The notes under the pieces were generated by a model. The model saw only the letters and a list, made by a program, of their open reading frames with translations, was not told where the DNA came from and ran no database searches. Both the position numbers and the translations under genes were made by a program. Positions 7,917-17,060 of a stretch of DNA of 64,000 nt are shown here, in pieces. The stretch comes from Pseudorhodoferax soli (GTDB taxonomy: Bacteria > Pseudomonadota > Gammaproteobacteria > Burkholderiales > Burkholderiaceae_C): positions 186,001-250,000 of the forward strand of contig NZ_QPJK01000009.1 of NCBI RefSeq assembly GCF_003337555.1. Direction: 5' to 3'. How positions within the stretch are numbered: the first letter of the stretch is position 1; each line of letters begins with the position of its first letter.

Positions 7917-8489
7917 ATGGCACAGGACAGCGGCTTTCTCGCGCGCTGGTCGCAGCGCAAGGTGCAGGCGCGCCAGGGCGGCGAGCTGCCCGAGATGCCT
8001 GCGCCCCTGGCCGCGCCCGCAGCCGCCGTGGTGCCTGCCGAAGCGCCGCCGGCCGCGCCCGAGCCGGCCACGCCGCCACTGCCCACCCTGGACGACGTGA
8101 CGCAGCTGACCGGCGACTCGGACTTCTCGCGCTTCGTCGCGCCCGAGGTCAGCGGCGAGGTGCGCAACGCCGCGCTCAAGAAGCTGTTCAGCGATCCGCA
8201 CTTCAACGTGATGGATGGGCTGGACACCTACATCGACGATTACAACAAGCCCGACCCGCTGCCCGCAGCCATGCTGCGCCAGATGGCACAGGCCGCCTAC
8301 CTCGGCCTGGTCTCCCCCGAGACCGAACCCGCACAGACGGGTACGCCGGCAGCCGGCCTGCAGCTTGCGCCTGCGGCCGTGATGGAGCCCCACGATGAAG
8401 ACCCTGATCTGCGACTGCAACCGCTCCATGACCCTGGACCGCCCGGCCCTGAGCCGGGCACTGGCGGCAACGCCGGCGGCCAGTGCTGA
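7917..8489 (+). CDS. DUF3306 family protein
   Basis: A 190-residue cytoplasmic protein of the DUF3306 type, partner of the preceding DUF3305 gene. It begins GFLARWSQRK, a typical N-terminus, then has an Ala/Pro-rich linker (residues 30-58) and a conserved block with SDFSRFVAPEVSGEVR and LKKLFSDPHFNVMDGLDTYIDDY. The last 32 codons overlap the start of the next gene by 95 bases in a different frame; the C-terminal Gly/Pro-rich residues from that overlap look dispensable. No enzymatic motif is visible. Function unknown, association with formate dehydrogenase from context. Confidence 0.83.
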   Translation: MAQDSGFLARWSQRKVQARQGGELPEMPAPLAAPAAAVVPAEAPPAAPEPATPPLPTLDDVTQLTGDSDFSRFVAPEVSGEVRNAALKKLFSDPHFNVMDGLDTYIDDYNKPDPLPAAMLRQMAQAAYLGLVSPETEPAQTGTPAAGLQLAPAAVMEPHDEDPDLRLQPLHDPGPPGPEPGTGGNAGGQC

Positions 8490-10560
8490 GGGCATTGCCG
8501 ACGTCCACTCCGCCCTGTGCCGGCGCGAGGCCCCGGCCTTCCAGCGCGCCGCCAGGTCGGGCGAGGAATTGCTGATCGGCTGCACGCAGGAAAGCCGGCT
8601 GTTCCTGGAGTTGGCCGAGCAGACCGAAGGCGCGCCGCCGCTGGCCGAACGGCCGATCCGCTTCTTCAACCTGCGCGAGACCGGCGGCTGGTCGCGCGAT
8701 GGCGCGGCGGCCACGCCCAAGCTGGCGGCGCTGATCGCCGCAGCCCAGCTGCCGCCGCCCGAGCCGGTGGCCACTGTGGGCTACCGCTCGGCCGGCCGCT
8801 GCCTGGTCGTCGGGCCGGCCGCGCGCGCCGAGGCCGCCGCGGCGCTGCTCGGCGATGCGCTCGATCTCACGTTGCTGGTCGATGGCGGCGCGCTGGCACA
8901 GCGGCACGACCAGGTGGTGCTGCGCGGCCGGCTCACGCGCCTGACGGGCTGGCTGGGCACTTTCGAGGCCGGCTGGCAGAGCGCCAACCCCATCGACCTG
9001 GACCTGTGCACGCGCTGCAATGCCTGCATTGCGGCCTGCCCCGAGGGCGCGATCGATTTCAGCTACCAGGTCGACCTGGCGCGCTGCACGGCCCACCGCG
9101 ACTGCGTGGCCGCCTGCCAGGCCGCTGGCGCGATCGACTTCGGGCGCAACGCGCGCAACGAGGAGGCGCGGTTCGACCTCGTGCTGGACCTCGGCGAGCT
9201 GCCCACGTTGGCCATGCACCAGCCGCCGCAGGGCTACGTCCATGTGCCGCCCGGTGCGCCGCTCACGCAGGCGGTGCTGCAGCTGCGCGGCTGGGTGGGC
9301 GAGTTCGACAAGCCACGCTTCTTCCGCTACGAGCAGCGGCTGTGCGCCCACACGCGCAACCAGCAGGTCGGCTGCTCGGCCTGCATCGACGTGTGCTCGG
9401 CGCAGGCCATCCGCTCCGACGCCTCGCTCAAGGGCAAGACGGCGGCGCGCGGGCGCGGCAGCGTGGGCCACCCGACCGCGGGCATCGTGGTGGAGCCGCA
9501 CCTGTGCGTGGGCTGCGGCGCCTGCGGCACGGTCTGCCCCAGTGGCGCGCTGAGCTTCGCCTACCCCACGCCTGCTGACCTGGGCAAGCGCGTGCGCACG
9601 CTGCTGCGCACCCATGCTGCGGCCGGCGGCCGCGATGCGGCCCTGCTGCTGCACAGCCAGGAAGAGGGTACGGCGGCCATCGAGTCCCTGGGCCGCGCGG
9701 CCAGCATCGGCCGGGCCCATGGCGTGCCGGCCCGCGTGCTACCGCTGGCCGTGTGGCACAGCGCCAGCGTGGGGCTGGACGTGTGGCTGGCCGCGCTGGC
9801 GCAGGGCGCCAGCCAGGTCTGGGTGCTGACCGGCAGCACCGAGGCGCCGCAGTACCTGCAGGCCCTGGCCGCGCAGATGGCCCAGGCCCAGGCCATCGTG
9901 CACGGGCTGGGCTATGCCGGCCAGCATTTCCGGTTGATCCCGGCGGGCGACACCGCCGCGTTGGACGAAGCCTTGCGCGCGCCGCCGGCCCAGGGCGTGG
10001 CCCAGGCCGCCAGCTTCGTCGTACAGGCCGACAAGCGCAAAACGCTCGAGCTCGCGCTGGCCCACCTGCTGGCGCAGAGCCCGCAGGCTGTGCCGGAGGC
10101 CATCGCACTGCCCGCGCCAGGGGCGCTGTACGGCAGCGTGCGCGTCGATGCGGCCAAGTGCACGCTGTGCCTGGCCTGCGTGGGCGCCTGCCCCTCGCAG
10201 GCACTGTCCGACAACCCCGACCAGCCGCAGCTGCGCTTCACCGAGAAGAGCTGCGTGCAGTGCGGCCTGTGCCAGACCACCTGCCCGGAGGACGCGATCC
10301 GCCTGGAGCCGCGCCTGCTGCTGGCCGACGGTGGCCGCGCGCGCGCGCAGGCCCGGGTGCTGCACGAGGCGGAGCCCTTCCATTGCGTGCGCTGCGCCAA
10401 GCCTTTCGGCACGCTGCGCGCCATCGAGACCATGCTCACCAAGCTGGCCGGCCACGCCGCCTTCCAGGGCGCGGCGGCCGAGCGGCTCAAGATGTGCAGC
10501 GATTGCCGCGTCGTCGACATGTACTCCAACCCCCAAGAACTCCGCATCACCGACCTGTGA
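8395..10560 (+). CDS. Polyferredoxin-like 4Fe-4S protein of the formate dehydrogenase accessory operon
   Basis: A 721-residue cytoplasmic iron-sulfur protein. It starts with a small Cys-containing module ([18 protein letters not shown]). A first ferredoxin unit follows with Cys205/208/211/215 and a degenerate partner Cys231/237/241, then Cys317/327/330/334, [12 protein letters not shown] near 371-381, a pair near 589-599 and 620-630 ([12 protein letters not shown] and [12 protein letters not shown]), and finally two C-terminal CxxC pairs near 664/667 and 701/704 that look like a zinc or rubredoxin-type site. A non-cluster domain lies at about 395-580. This suggests a cytosolic electron conduit or maturation factor for formate dehydrogenase; the actual partner is unknown. 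It overlaps the upstream gene by 95 bases and the next by 4 (GTGA). Confidence 0.88.
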   Translation: MKTLICDCNRSMTLDRPALSRALAATPAASAEGIADVHSALCRREAPAFQRAARSGEELLIGCTQESRLFLELAEQTEGAPPLAERPIRFFNLRETGGWSRDGAAATPKLAALIAAAQLPPPEPVATVGYRSAGRCLVVGPAARAEAAAALLGDALDLTLLVDGGALAQRHDQVVLRGRLTRLTGWLGTFEAGWQSANPIDLDLCTRCNACIAACPEGAIDFSYQVDLARCTAHRDCVAACQAAGAIDFGRNARNEEARFDLVLDLGELPTLAMHQPPQGYVHVPPGAPLTQAVLQLRGWVGEFDKPRFFRYEQRLCAHTRNQQVGCSACIDVCSAQAIRSDASLKGKTAARGRGSVGHPTAGIVVEPHLCVGCGACGTVCPSGALSFAYPTPADLGKRVRTLLRTHAAAGGRDAALLLHSQEEGTAAIESLGRAASIGRAHGVPARVLPLAVWHSASVGLDVWLAALAQGASQVWVLTGSTEAPQYLQALAAQMAQAQAIVHGLGYAGQHFRLIPAGDTAALDEALRAPPAQGVAQAASFVVQADKRKTLELALAHLLAQSPQAVPEAIALPAPGALYGSVRVDAAKCTLCLACVGACPSQALSDNPDQPQLRFTEKSCVQCGLCQTTCPEDAIRLEPRLLLADGGRARAQARVLHEAEPFHCVRCAKPFGTLRAIETMLTKLAGHAAFQGAAAERLKMCSDCRVVDMYSNPQELRITDL

Positions 10561-11162
10561 CCACCGAGACCTTCAGCGAAGAAATCGCGCGCGCCGAGCT
10601 GTACGGCCTGCTGGCACGCCTGTGGCTGGCGCCGCCAGACGCCGCCTTGTTGGCGCAGTTCCGGGTGGCGGTGACCGAGGCGCCCGAGCCTGGCAGCTTC
10701 CTGGAGGCACCGTGGCAGGCGCTGGTGGCGCAGATGCGCGCGGCCACGCCGGCTTCGGCGCAGGACGAGTTCGCCGCGCTGTTCCAGGGCGTGGGCAAGC
10801 CCGAGGTCTTTCCCTATGCCTCGTTCTTCCTCGCCGGCTTCGTCAACGAAAAGCCGCTGGCGCGCCTGCGCGAAGACCTGGCAGCCCTGGGGCTCACGCG
10901 CGATGCGGCGCAGTTCGAGACCGAGGACCATGTCTCCTACGTGCTGGAAGTCATGCGCTACCTGATCGCGGGCGAGGGCGGCGCGGCGGGCAACCTGGCG
11001 CAGCAGCACCGCTTTTTCCGCGCGCACGTGCAGCCCTGGATCGAGCCGCTGTGCCAGGCGGTCGACGACCAGCCCGCCGCCCGGCTGTGGCGCGCCATCG
11101 CGGCCATGACACTGGCCTTCGTCCAGGTCGAGACGCAGGCCTTCGACCTCATCGACACATGA
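10557..11162 (+). CDS. TorD/DmsD-like redox enzyme maturation chaperone
   Basis: A 201-residue all-helical chaperone of the TorD family, which binds molybdoenzyme precursors in the cytoplasm and prevents their export before the cofactor is in place. Family-like segments are [18 protein letters not shown] at the N-terminus, [20 protein letters not shown] near the middle, and [15 protein letters not shown], with [11 protein letters not shown] further on. It starts at a GTG overlapping the stop of the polyferredoxin gene (GTGA) and ends overlapping the mobA start (ATGA). The likely client is the Tat-dependent alpha subunit encoded at 4013-6988. Confidence 0.88.
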   Translation: MTTETFSEEIARAELYGLLARLWLAPPDAALLAQFRVAVTEAPEPGSFLEAPWQALVAQMRAATPASAQDEFAALFQGVGKPEVFPYASFFLAGFVNEKPLARLREDLAALGLTRDAAQFETEDHVSYVLEVMRYLIAGEGGAAGNLAQQHRFFRAHVQPWIEPLCQAVDDQPAARLWRAIAAMTLAFVQVETQAFDLIDT

Positions 11163-11767
11163 ACACCATCGCACGCGAAGACATCACCGGCCTGGTGCTG
11201 GCCGGCGGCCGCGGCAGCCGCATGGGCGGCGTCGACAAGGGCCTGCAGAACCACCGCGGCATGCCGCTGGCCCTGCATGCGTTGCTGCGCCTGCAGCCGC
11301 AGGTGGGCACCAGCATGGTCAGCGCCAACCGCAACCTGTCGGCCTACGAGGCCATGGGCGTGCCGGTCTGGCCCGATTCGGTGGAGGGCTACGCCGGCCC
11401 GCTGGCCGGCCTGCTGACGGGGCTGGAGCATGCCGAGACGCCCTGGCTGGTCACGGTGCCCTGCGACACGCCGGACTTCCCGACCGACCTCGTCGAACGC
11501 CTGGCGGCGGCCGCCGTGGCGCAGGACGCCGAGATCGCCATGGCGGCCACGCTGGAAGACGGCCGGCTGCGCGCGCAGCCCGTGTTCTGCCTGCTGCGCA
11601 CCGAGCTGGTCGAGAGCCTGGTGGCCTTCCTGCACACGGGCGAGCGCAAGTTCGGGCTGTGGGCCGACCGGCACCGCAAGATCGAGCTGCCATTCGACGA
11701 CACGGCGGCCTTCTTCAACGCCAACACGCTGCAGGAGCTGCAGCAGCTGCAGCAGCTGCTGCGCTGA
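11159..11767 (+). CDS. mobA: Molybdenum cofactor guanylyltransferase MobA
   Basis: MobA attaches GMP from GTP to Mo-molybdopterin, giving the guanine dinucleotide form needed by formate dehydrogenase. The 202-residue length is normal. The nucleotide-binding signature [18 protein letters not shown] is at 13-30, followed by SANRNLSAY, the WPDS segment and the [11 protein letters not shown] block with the metal-binding aspartate. The ATG at 11159 overlaps the chaperone stop. The 3' end contains a CTGCAG-rich repeat encoding [11 protein letters not shown]. Last gene of the plus-strand accessory operon. Confidence 0.95.
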   Translation: MNTIAREDITGLVLAGGRGSRMGGVDKGLQNHRGMPLALHALLRLQPQVGTSMVSANRNLSAYEAMGVPVWPDSVEGYAGPLAGLLTGLEHAETPWLVTVPCDTPDFPTDLVERLAAAAVAQDAEIAMAATLEDGRLRAQPVFCLLRTELVESLVAFLHTGERKFGLWADRHRKIELPFDDTAAFFNANTLQELQQLQQLLR

Positions 11768-11770
11768 AGC

Positions 11771-12889
11771 TCAACGCTTCGACCGCGCGTAGCGCCACCA
11801 GGGCAGCGCCCGCGTGAGCGCCAGCACCTCGCCCGGCTGCTGCACGCCGTAACCCGGCAGCCCGGCCAGCGCCGCGGCCCAGGCCGGCGAGGCCAGGCGC
11901 GTGCGCAGGGCCTGCAGCGGCGGCGTCTCCAGGTCTTGCTTGCGGCACACCAGGTAGTAGTTCTCGTCGACCAGCGGCGCGAACGACAGGCCCGCCTCGG
12001 CGGCCGCGGCCTCGATGCCGATGCCCACGTCCGCCGCGCCGGCGGCGATGGCCGCGGCCACGGCCACGTGCGTGTCTTCCGTGTGGGTGGTGTAGCCCGG
12101 CACATCTTCGGGTGCCACGCCGTCCTGGGCCAGCAGGTGGTCCGTCAGCATCCGCGTGCCCGAGGAGGGCTGGCGCGCAACGAAGCGCCAGCGGCCCGTG
12201 CGCAGCGCGGCGATGCCCTCGGGCCGCTTCTCGCCAGGGCGCCAGATCCAGCCCTGGCGCCGCCAGTGGCTGCCGATCAGCTTGTGCTCGCCGGGCTGCA
12301 GCAGCGGGCGCAGCGCGCGCGCCATCACGCTCTCCGGCGCGGCGGCCTGCGCCACGTGGAAGCCGGCAACGCGGCAGCGGCCTTCGCCCAGCGCACGCAG
12401 CGCCTCCTGGCTGCCGGCGAAGCGCAGGCCGATGTGCAGGCCGTCGTGTTCCTCGGCCAGGGCCTGCAGCCGTGGCAGGCCCAGGTCGTGGCTGGCGAAG
12501 ATCTCCAGCACCTGCAGCGCGGCGTCGTCGGCCAGCGCGAACACGCGCGCCAGTTCAGCCCGCAGCGCCTCCACATGCGGCGTCATGCGCACGCGCGCCT
12601 GGCGCTCGGCCCACAGCAGGCGCTGCGCGAACGGCGTCAGCCGTGCGTGGCGGCCCTGGCCCCACAGCACCAGCGGCGCACCCAGCACCTCTTCCCAGTG
12701 CTTGAGCGCGCCCCAGGCGTGGCGGTAGGAGATGCTTTGCGCACGCGCAGCGGCGCTGATGGAGCCCTCGGCCTGCAGAGCCGAGAGCAGGTCGAACAAG
12801 GGGTTCTCGATCTCGGCGCGCTGCTGGCCGTGGGTCTCGGCGGTCTCGAAGGTGTAGCGCAGGTGGATGCCGCGGCGGGAAGAAGGCAT
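11771..12889 (-). CDS. ModE-like HTH regulator fused to a periplasmic-binding-protein-like domain
   Basis: A 372-residue predicted cytoplasmic regulator. Residues about 28-95 resemble the winged-helix DNA-binding domain of ModE (GSISAAARAQSISYRHAW, then LTPFAQRLL). Instead of the molybdate-binding TOBE pair, residues about 125-345 form a binding-protein-like domain with SSGTRMLTDHLL and the run GAADVGIGIEAAAAEAGL. The same motifs occur in the C-terminal part of the MoeA fusion at 13847-15772. It lies 45 bases downstream of tupA on the same strand, so it probably controls uptake or cofactor genes in response to an oxyanion or a pterin ligand; the ligand is not known. Confidence 0.85.
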   Translation of the reverse strand: MPSSRRGIHLRYTFETAETHGQQRAEIENPLFDLLSALQAEGSISAAARAQSISYRHAWGALKHWEEVLGAPLVLWGQGRHARLTPFAQRLLWAERQARVRMTPHVEALRAELARVFALADDAALQVLEIFASHDLGLPRLQALAEEHDGLHIGLRFAGSQEALRALGEGRCRVAGFHVAQAAAPESVMARALRPLLQPGEHKLIGSHWRRQGWIWRPGEKRPEGIAALRTGRWRFVARQPSSGTRMLTDHLLAQDGVAPEDVPGYTTHTEDTHVAVAAAIAAGAADVGIGIEAAAAEAGLSFAPLVDENYYLVCRKQDLETPPLQALRTRLASPAWAAALAGLPGYGVQQPGEVLALTRALPWWRYARSKR

Positions 12890-12934
12890 GGGCGGATCTG
12901 GCGAAGGGGCCGCAGTGTCCCACGGCCGCCCCCG

Positions 12935-13753
12935 TCAATTGCCGGCGTTCGGAAAGAACAACTGCTCGCCGCCGATGGTGTAGGAGGCGATGGCGGTTTG
13001 CCCCGCCGGCGAGACCACCCAGTCGGAAAAGCCCTGCGCCAGGTCCTTCTTCACGTGCGGATGCCTGGCGGGGTTCACCACGATCACGCCGTACTGGTTG
13101 AACAGCTGCTTGTCGCCTTCGACCAGGATGCCCAGGTCGGCCCGGTTCTTGAAGTTCAGCCAGGTGGCGCGGTCGGCCAGCACATAGGCGCCGGTGGAGG
13201 CCGCGATGTTCAGGGCCGGCCCCATGCCGCAGCCGCATTCCTTGTAGCCCGCGGGCTTGGCTGCGGCCAGGTCGACACCGGCCAGCTTCCACTGGCGCAG
13301 CTCGGCCGAATGGGTGCCGCTCTTGTCGCCGCGCGAGACGAAGCCGGCTCCCGTGTCGGCCAGCCGCTTGAGCGCGGCGGCGATGTTGCTGCCGCGCGTG
13401 CCGGCCGGGTCGGCCTTGGGGCCGATGAGCACGAAGTCGTTGTACATCACGGCGCGGCGCTCCAGGCCGAAGCCTTCGGCCACGAACTTCTCCTCGGCCG
13501 GCTGGTCGTGCACGAACAGCGCATCGGCGTCGCCGCGGCGTGCCATGTCCAGCGCCTGGCCGGTGCCGACGGCCACCACGCGCACCGCGGTGCCGCTGGC
13601 CTGCGTGAACTGCGGCAGCAGGTGTTTGAACAGGCCGGACTGCTCCGTCGAGGTGGTCGAGGCCAGCACGATGAATTTGTCCTGCGCCTGCACGGCGCAG
13701 GCGAGCAGGGCGGCGGGCAGGGCGAGGAGCAGGAAGCGTTTGCGCAGCAGCAT
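12935..13753 (-). CDS. tupA: Tungstate-binding periplasmic protein TupA
   Basis: Substrate-binding protein of a tungstate ABC importer. The 272-residue precursor has a signal peptide (about 1-23, ending AVQAQD) and then VLASTTSTEQSGL, close to the TTTS anion-binding motif of TupA proteins, and later RGDKSGTHSAE, the second anion-contacting loop. CGCGMGPALN and the ARHPHVKK segment are also typical. It is separated from the tupB-like permease by over 12 kb and by the accessory operon. Neighbours are the HTH-PBP regulator downstream and the MoeA fusion upstream. Confidence 0.9.
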   Translation of the reverse strand: MLLRKRFLLLALPAALLACAVQAQDKFIVLASTTSTEQSGLFKHLLPQFTQASGTAVRVVAVGTGQALDMARRGDADALFVHDQPAEEKFVAEGFGLERRAVMYNDFVLIGPKADPAGTRGSNIAAALKRLADTGAGFVSRGDKSGTHSAELRQWKLAGVDLAAAKPAGYKECGCGMGPALNIAASTGAYVLADRATWLNFKNRADLGILVEGDKQLFNQYGVIVVNPARHPHVKKDLAQGFSDWVVSPAGQTAIASYTIGGEQLFFPNAGN

Positions 13754-13846
13754 CGGGGCGGTGCCTTGGGAAGGAAGAGGAGGGCCGATTCTGGTGGCCC
13801 GTCTTCCTCTGCGCGATATGAACGGCGCTGCATAGGCGCCGTCGGG

Positions 13847-15772
13847 TCAGCCGCCCGGGTCGACGCGAAAGCCCAGTTCGCGCAACGCGGCGCGTGCCGC
13901 GTCGGAGCGCAGCAGCGCGAGAAAGGCCTGCACCGGCGCACGGGCCAGCCGGTCCCGGGGCAGCACGAAGTCGTAGCGCTCCTCCTGCACCGGGATGAAG
14001 CCCAGCCCGTACTGCCGCGCCACCGTGTCGATGGCCAGGCCCCAGTCGGCGCGGCCCTGCGCCACGGCCACCGCCACCGCGTTGTGCGATTTGGTCTGCA
14101 CGCCGTAGCCCGCGGGCTGGGCGCCTTCGAGCAGCCGGTCGATGAGGATGCGCGTGCCGCTGCCGGCGTTGCGGTTGACCATCGCGCAACCCGCCTCGCT
14201 GCGGGCCGTGGCCATGGCCGCTGCCGCGTCGCGGCCCTCGAAACGCGCATCGCCGCGGCGGTAGACGACGCCCTGCATGCGGCCGTAGCCCGGCACCAGT
14301 TCCAGCGCGGGCGTCAGCAGATGCGTGTTGTAGACGCCCGTGGCCGGGTCCATGAGGTGGATGCCGCCCAGGTCGCATTCGCCGCGTTTGGCGGCCATCA
14401 GACCGCCCGTGCTGCCCACGCTCATGCTCTTGATGCGCAGGCCCTGGCGCACCAGCTGGCCGGCCAGCCAGTCCAGGCCCACGCAGTGGCTGCCCACCAG
14501 GATCAGGTCGGCGGCCTGCAGGCCCTGCCCGAGCAGCTGCACCTGCACCGGCGCGCCCGCGTCGAGGATCTCGGTGTGCTGGCCGATGGTGATGAAGCCG
14601 TCGGCGCTGCTGAAGGTGGTGACCGAGCCCGAGCCCTTGCCCATGGGGTAGGCGGCCAGGCCCCGCTCGCCGGGCACCAGGCCCACCAGCAGGTATTCGG
14701 TGCGGCCGCGTTCGGAGTTCACGCGCATGGGCAGCGTCGCATCGACGAGCTGGCGCTGTTCGGGCGGCCGGCCGGCGAAGGCGCGGATGACGGGCGCCAT
14801 GAACTCGTGGAAGGTGAACACCGCCGAGGTCGGAAAACCCGGCAGGATCACCACCGGCTTGCCCTGCGTGACGGCCAGGCACACCGGCTTGCCGGGCTTG
14901 AGCGCCACGCCATGCGCGACCACGCCCGGGTCCTGCAAGGCGGCCACGATGCGGTAGGACAGATCGCCCTCGCCCTTGGAGGTGCCGCCGGAGAAGACCA
15001 CGGCATCGCAGGCGAGGCCCTGGCGCAGCGCGGCCGACAGCCGGGCCTCGTTGTCCGGAACCACGCCCAGGCGCACGGGCTCGCCACCCAGCTCCTCGAC
15101 GGCGGCCGCGAGGATGGCGGCATTGGAGTCGTACACCGCGCCCACGGGCAGTGGCGCGCCAGGCGCGACGATCTCGTTGCCAGTGGAGAAGATGGCCACG
15201 CGCGGCCGCCGGTGCACGGGCACCTGGTCCAGGCCCAGCGCCGCGAGCACGCCGATCTCGCGCGAGCTCAGCGGCTGGCCCGCGCGCAGCACGGTCTCGC
15301 CGCGCGCGATGTCGGTGCCGGCGTAGCTCACGTTCTCGCCCGCCGTGGCCGCACGGCGCACCACCAGGCGGCCGCCCTCCATGTCTGTGTGCTCCACCAT
15401 CACCACCGCATCGGCGCCGCGCGGCAGCATGCCGCCGGTGGCGATGGGCGTGGCGGTGCCGGCCGTCACCTCGGCCTGCGGCACGATGCCCGGCGCCAGC
15501 GTCTCGGCCGTGGGCGACAGCCGGCGCGGCTCCTCCTCCATCGCGCCCCAGGTGTCGCCGGCCCGCACGGCGAAGCCGTCCACGTTGGAGCGGTCGAAGC
15601 CGGGCACGTCGACGGTGGCGACCACATCCTCGGCGAGCACGCGGCCCAGCGCGGCATGCAGTGCCACGGTCTCGGCGCCCAGGGGCGCCAGGGTCAGGTG
15701 TTCGCGGAAGCGGCGCTCGGCCTCGTCGCGCGTGAGGACCTGCAGGAACTGGGATTGGGCTTTCACGGGCAT
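13847..15772 (-). CDS. moeA: Molybdopterin molybdenumtransferase MoeA fused to a PBP-like domain
   Basis: MoeA inserts molybdate or tungstate into adenylylated molybdopterin. Residues about 10-405 are a complete MoeA: VPGFDRSNVDGFAVR near 55, the metal-insertion region PIATGGMLPRGADAVVMVEHT, STGNEI, and the MoCF loop VFSGGTSKGEGDLSY. Residues about 425-641 form a periplasmic-binding-protein-like domain without a signal peptide, containing NAGSGTRILIDRLL and HNAVAVAVAQGRADWGLAI. Such MoeA-PBP fusions are known. The ATG at 15772 overlaps the end of the upstream moeA by 10 bases. The PBP part may sense or deliver oxyanion; this is inferred. Confidence 0.92.
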   Translation of the reverse strand: MPVKAQSQFLQVLTRDEAERRFREHLTLAPLGAETVALHAALGRVLAEDVVATVDVPGFDRSNVDGFAVRAGDTWGAMEEEPRRLSPTAETLAPGIVPQAEVTAGTATPIATGGMLPRGADAVVMVEHTDMEGGRLVVRRAATAGENVSYAGTDIARGETVLRAGQPLSSREIGVLAALGLDQVPVHRRPRVAIFSTGNEIVAPGAPLPVGAVYDSNAAILAAAVEELGGEPVRLGVVPDNEARLSAALRQGLACDAVVFSGGTSKGEGDLSYRIVAALQDPGVVAHGVALKPGKPVCLAVTQGKPVVILPGFPTSAVFTFHEFMAPVIRAFAGRPPEQRQLVDATLPMRVNSERGRTEYLLVGLVPGERGLAAYPMGKGSGSVTTFSSADGFITIGQHTEILDAGAPVQVQLLGQGLQAADLILVGSHCVGLDWLAGQLVRQGLRIKSMSVGSTGGLMAAKRGECDLGGIHLMDPATGVYNTHLLTPALELVPGYGRMQGVVYRRGDARFEGRDAAAAMATARSEAGCAMVNRNAGSGTRILIDRLLEGAQPAGYGVQTKSHNAVAVAVAQGRADWGLAIDTVARQYGLGFIPVQEERYDFVLPRDRLARAPVQAFLALLRSDAARAALRELGFRVDPGG

Positions 15773-17016
15773 TCGTACAGATGGACGGTCACTTCGCTGC
15801 CGGCCCCGTGGCCCTCGCTCTCTGCCGGCACCACGACGAAGCCGTCGGCCCGCACCGTGGAGCTCAGCACCGAGGCGCCCGACAGTGCGATGGGCTCCAC
15901 GCCATCGGCGCCGAGCTTCACGCGCACATAGTCGACGCGGCCGACCTGCGAGACGATCTTGCGCGCCAGCACGGCCTGCACGCGCGGATAGGGCCAGCCA
16001 TCGGGCCGGCCGCCCAGGCGCCGGATGGCGCGGCCGGCGAAGAAGTCGTAGGCGCACAGGCACGACACCGGGTTGCCCGGCAGCAGGAACACCAGCGCCG
16101 CGCCGATGCGGCCCATGCCGGCCGGACTGGAGGGCCGCATGGCGATGCCGTGGATGGCCAGCTCGCCGAGGCGGGCCAGCAGGCGCGGCGCATGGTCTTC
16201 GGCGCCCACGCTGGAGCCGCCCGAGACCAGCACCACGTCCGCGCCCGGCGCGGCCAGCGCCTGTGCGATCCGCTCCGGATCGTCGCCCAGGCGCAGGTGC
16301 GACTCGAGCAGGCCGCCATCGCGCGCCACCAGGCCGCGCAGCGTGACGGAGTTCGCGTCGTAGATCTCGTGCGGGCCCTTGGCCTGGCCCGGCGCGCGCA
16401 CCTCGTTGCCCGTCACCAGCAGGCGCACGCGCGGCTGGCGCAGCACCTGCACCTGGGCCAGGCCCAGAGAGGCGACGAGGCCGGCGTCCTGCGCGCGCAG
16501 CCGCCGGCCCGCTGCCAGCGCCTGGCTGCCGCGCGCGATGTCCTCGCCCACGCGGCCCACATGCTGGCCGGGCGCCACCGGCTGGGCGACGGCCACGCGG
16601 CCGTGCTCCTCGCGTGCGTACTCGGCGGGCAGCACGGCGTCCAGCCCGGCCGGCACGGGCGCCCCGGTCATGATGCGGACCGCCGAGCCCGCGGGCACTG
16701 CGCCCTCGAACGGCCGGCCGGGGAAGGCCTGGCCCACGACCGCGAACTCCAGCGGGTTGTAGTCGCCCGCGCCGGTGGTCTCGCCGCCGCGCAGCGCGTA
16801 GCCGTCCATGGCTGCACGGTCGAACTCGGGCACGGCGATGGGGGCGACGAGGTCCTGCACGAGCACGCGGCCGGTGGCGTCTTCGGTGGCCACCGGTTCG
16901 CCTGCGAGGCAGGGCGTGTGGGCGTCGATCCAGGCGAGTGCGGCGGGCACTTCGGCGCGCTGTGTGAAGCCGCGCATGCGCACATCGGTGGTGGAGACAG
17001 GGTCGGTCGGCTGCAT
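15763..17016 (-). CDS. moeA: Second molybdopterin molybdenumtransferase, MoeA type
   Basis: A 417-residue MoeA of standard length, first of two tandem moeA genes. Visible landmarks: EFDRAAMDGYALRG near 60-73, MTGAPVPAGLDAVLPAE, LLVTGNEV, the MoCF loop LVSGGSSVGAEDHA, and LPGNPVSCLCAYDFF. The PBP extension of its neighbour is absent. The ATG at 17016 is used; an ATG 39 bases downstream (MRGFTQ) also fits. TATACT at 17029-17024 lies only 7 bases before this ATG, so a leaderless transcript is possible. Having two MoeA proteins may separate molybdenum from tungsten insertion, as reported for some organisms; here that is inference. Confidence 0.92.
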   Translation of the reverse strand: MQPTDPVSTTDVRMRGFTQRAEVPAALAWIDAHTPCLAGEPVATEDATGRVLVQDLVAPIAVPEFDRAAMDGYALRGGETTGAGDYNPLEFAVVGQAFPGRPFEGAVPAGSAVRIMTGAPVPAGLDAVLPAEYAREEHGRVAVAQPVAPGQHVGRVGEDIARGSQALAAGRRLRAQDAGLVASLGLAQVQVLRQPRVRLLVTGNEVRAPGQAKGPHEIYDANSVTLRGLVARDGGLLESHLRLGDDPERIAQALAAPGADVVLVSGGSSVGAEDHAPRLLARLGELAIHGIAMRPSSPAGMGRIGAALVFLLPGNPVSCLCAYDFFAGRAIRRLGGRPDGWPYPRVQAVLARKIVSQVGRVDYVRVKLGADGVEPIALSGASVLSSTVRADGFVVVPAESEGHGAGSEVTVHLYECP

Positions 17017-17060
17017 CCGGGCCAGTATAGGAGCGGCGTTTTCGCGGCCGCGGCGGCTGC

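Noticed and set aside
8395-8489. Frameshift joining DUF3306 and the polyferredoxin
   Set aside because: Both frames have proper starts and stops, and the polyferredoxin N-terminus ([11 protein letters not shown]) is complete, so the 95-base overlap is a natural arrangement rather than a broken fusion.
11735-11767. CTGCAG repeats at the end of mobA as a regulatory or mobile repeat
   Set aside because: They are in frame and encode the plausible helix [11 protein letters not shown] at the C-terminus of MobA.
11936-15931. A 1331-codon open frame on the plus strand
   Set aside because: Opposite the regulator, tupA and moeA genes, with low-complexity residue use and no domain; a GC-skew shadow.
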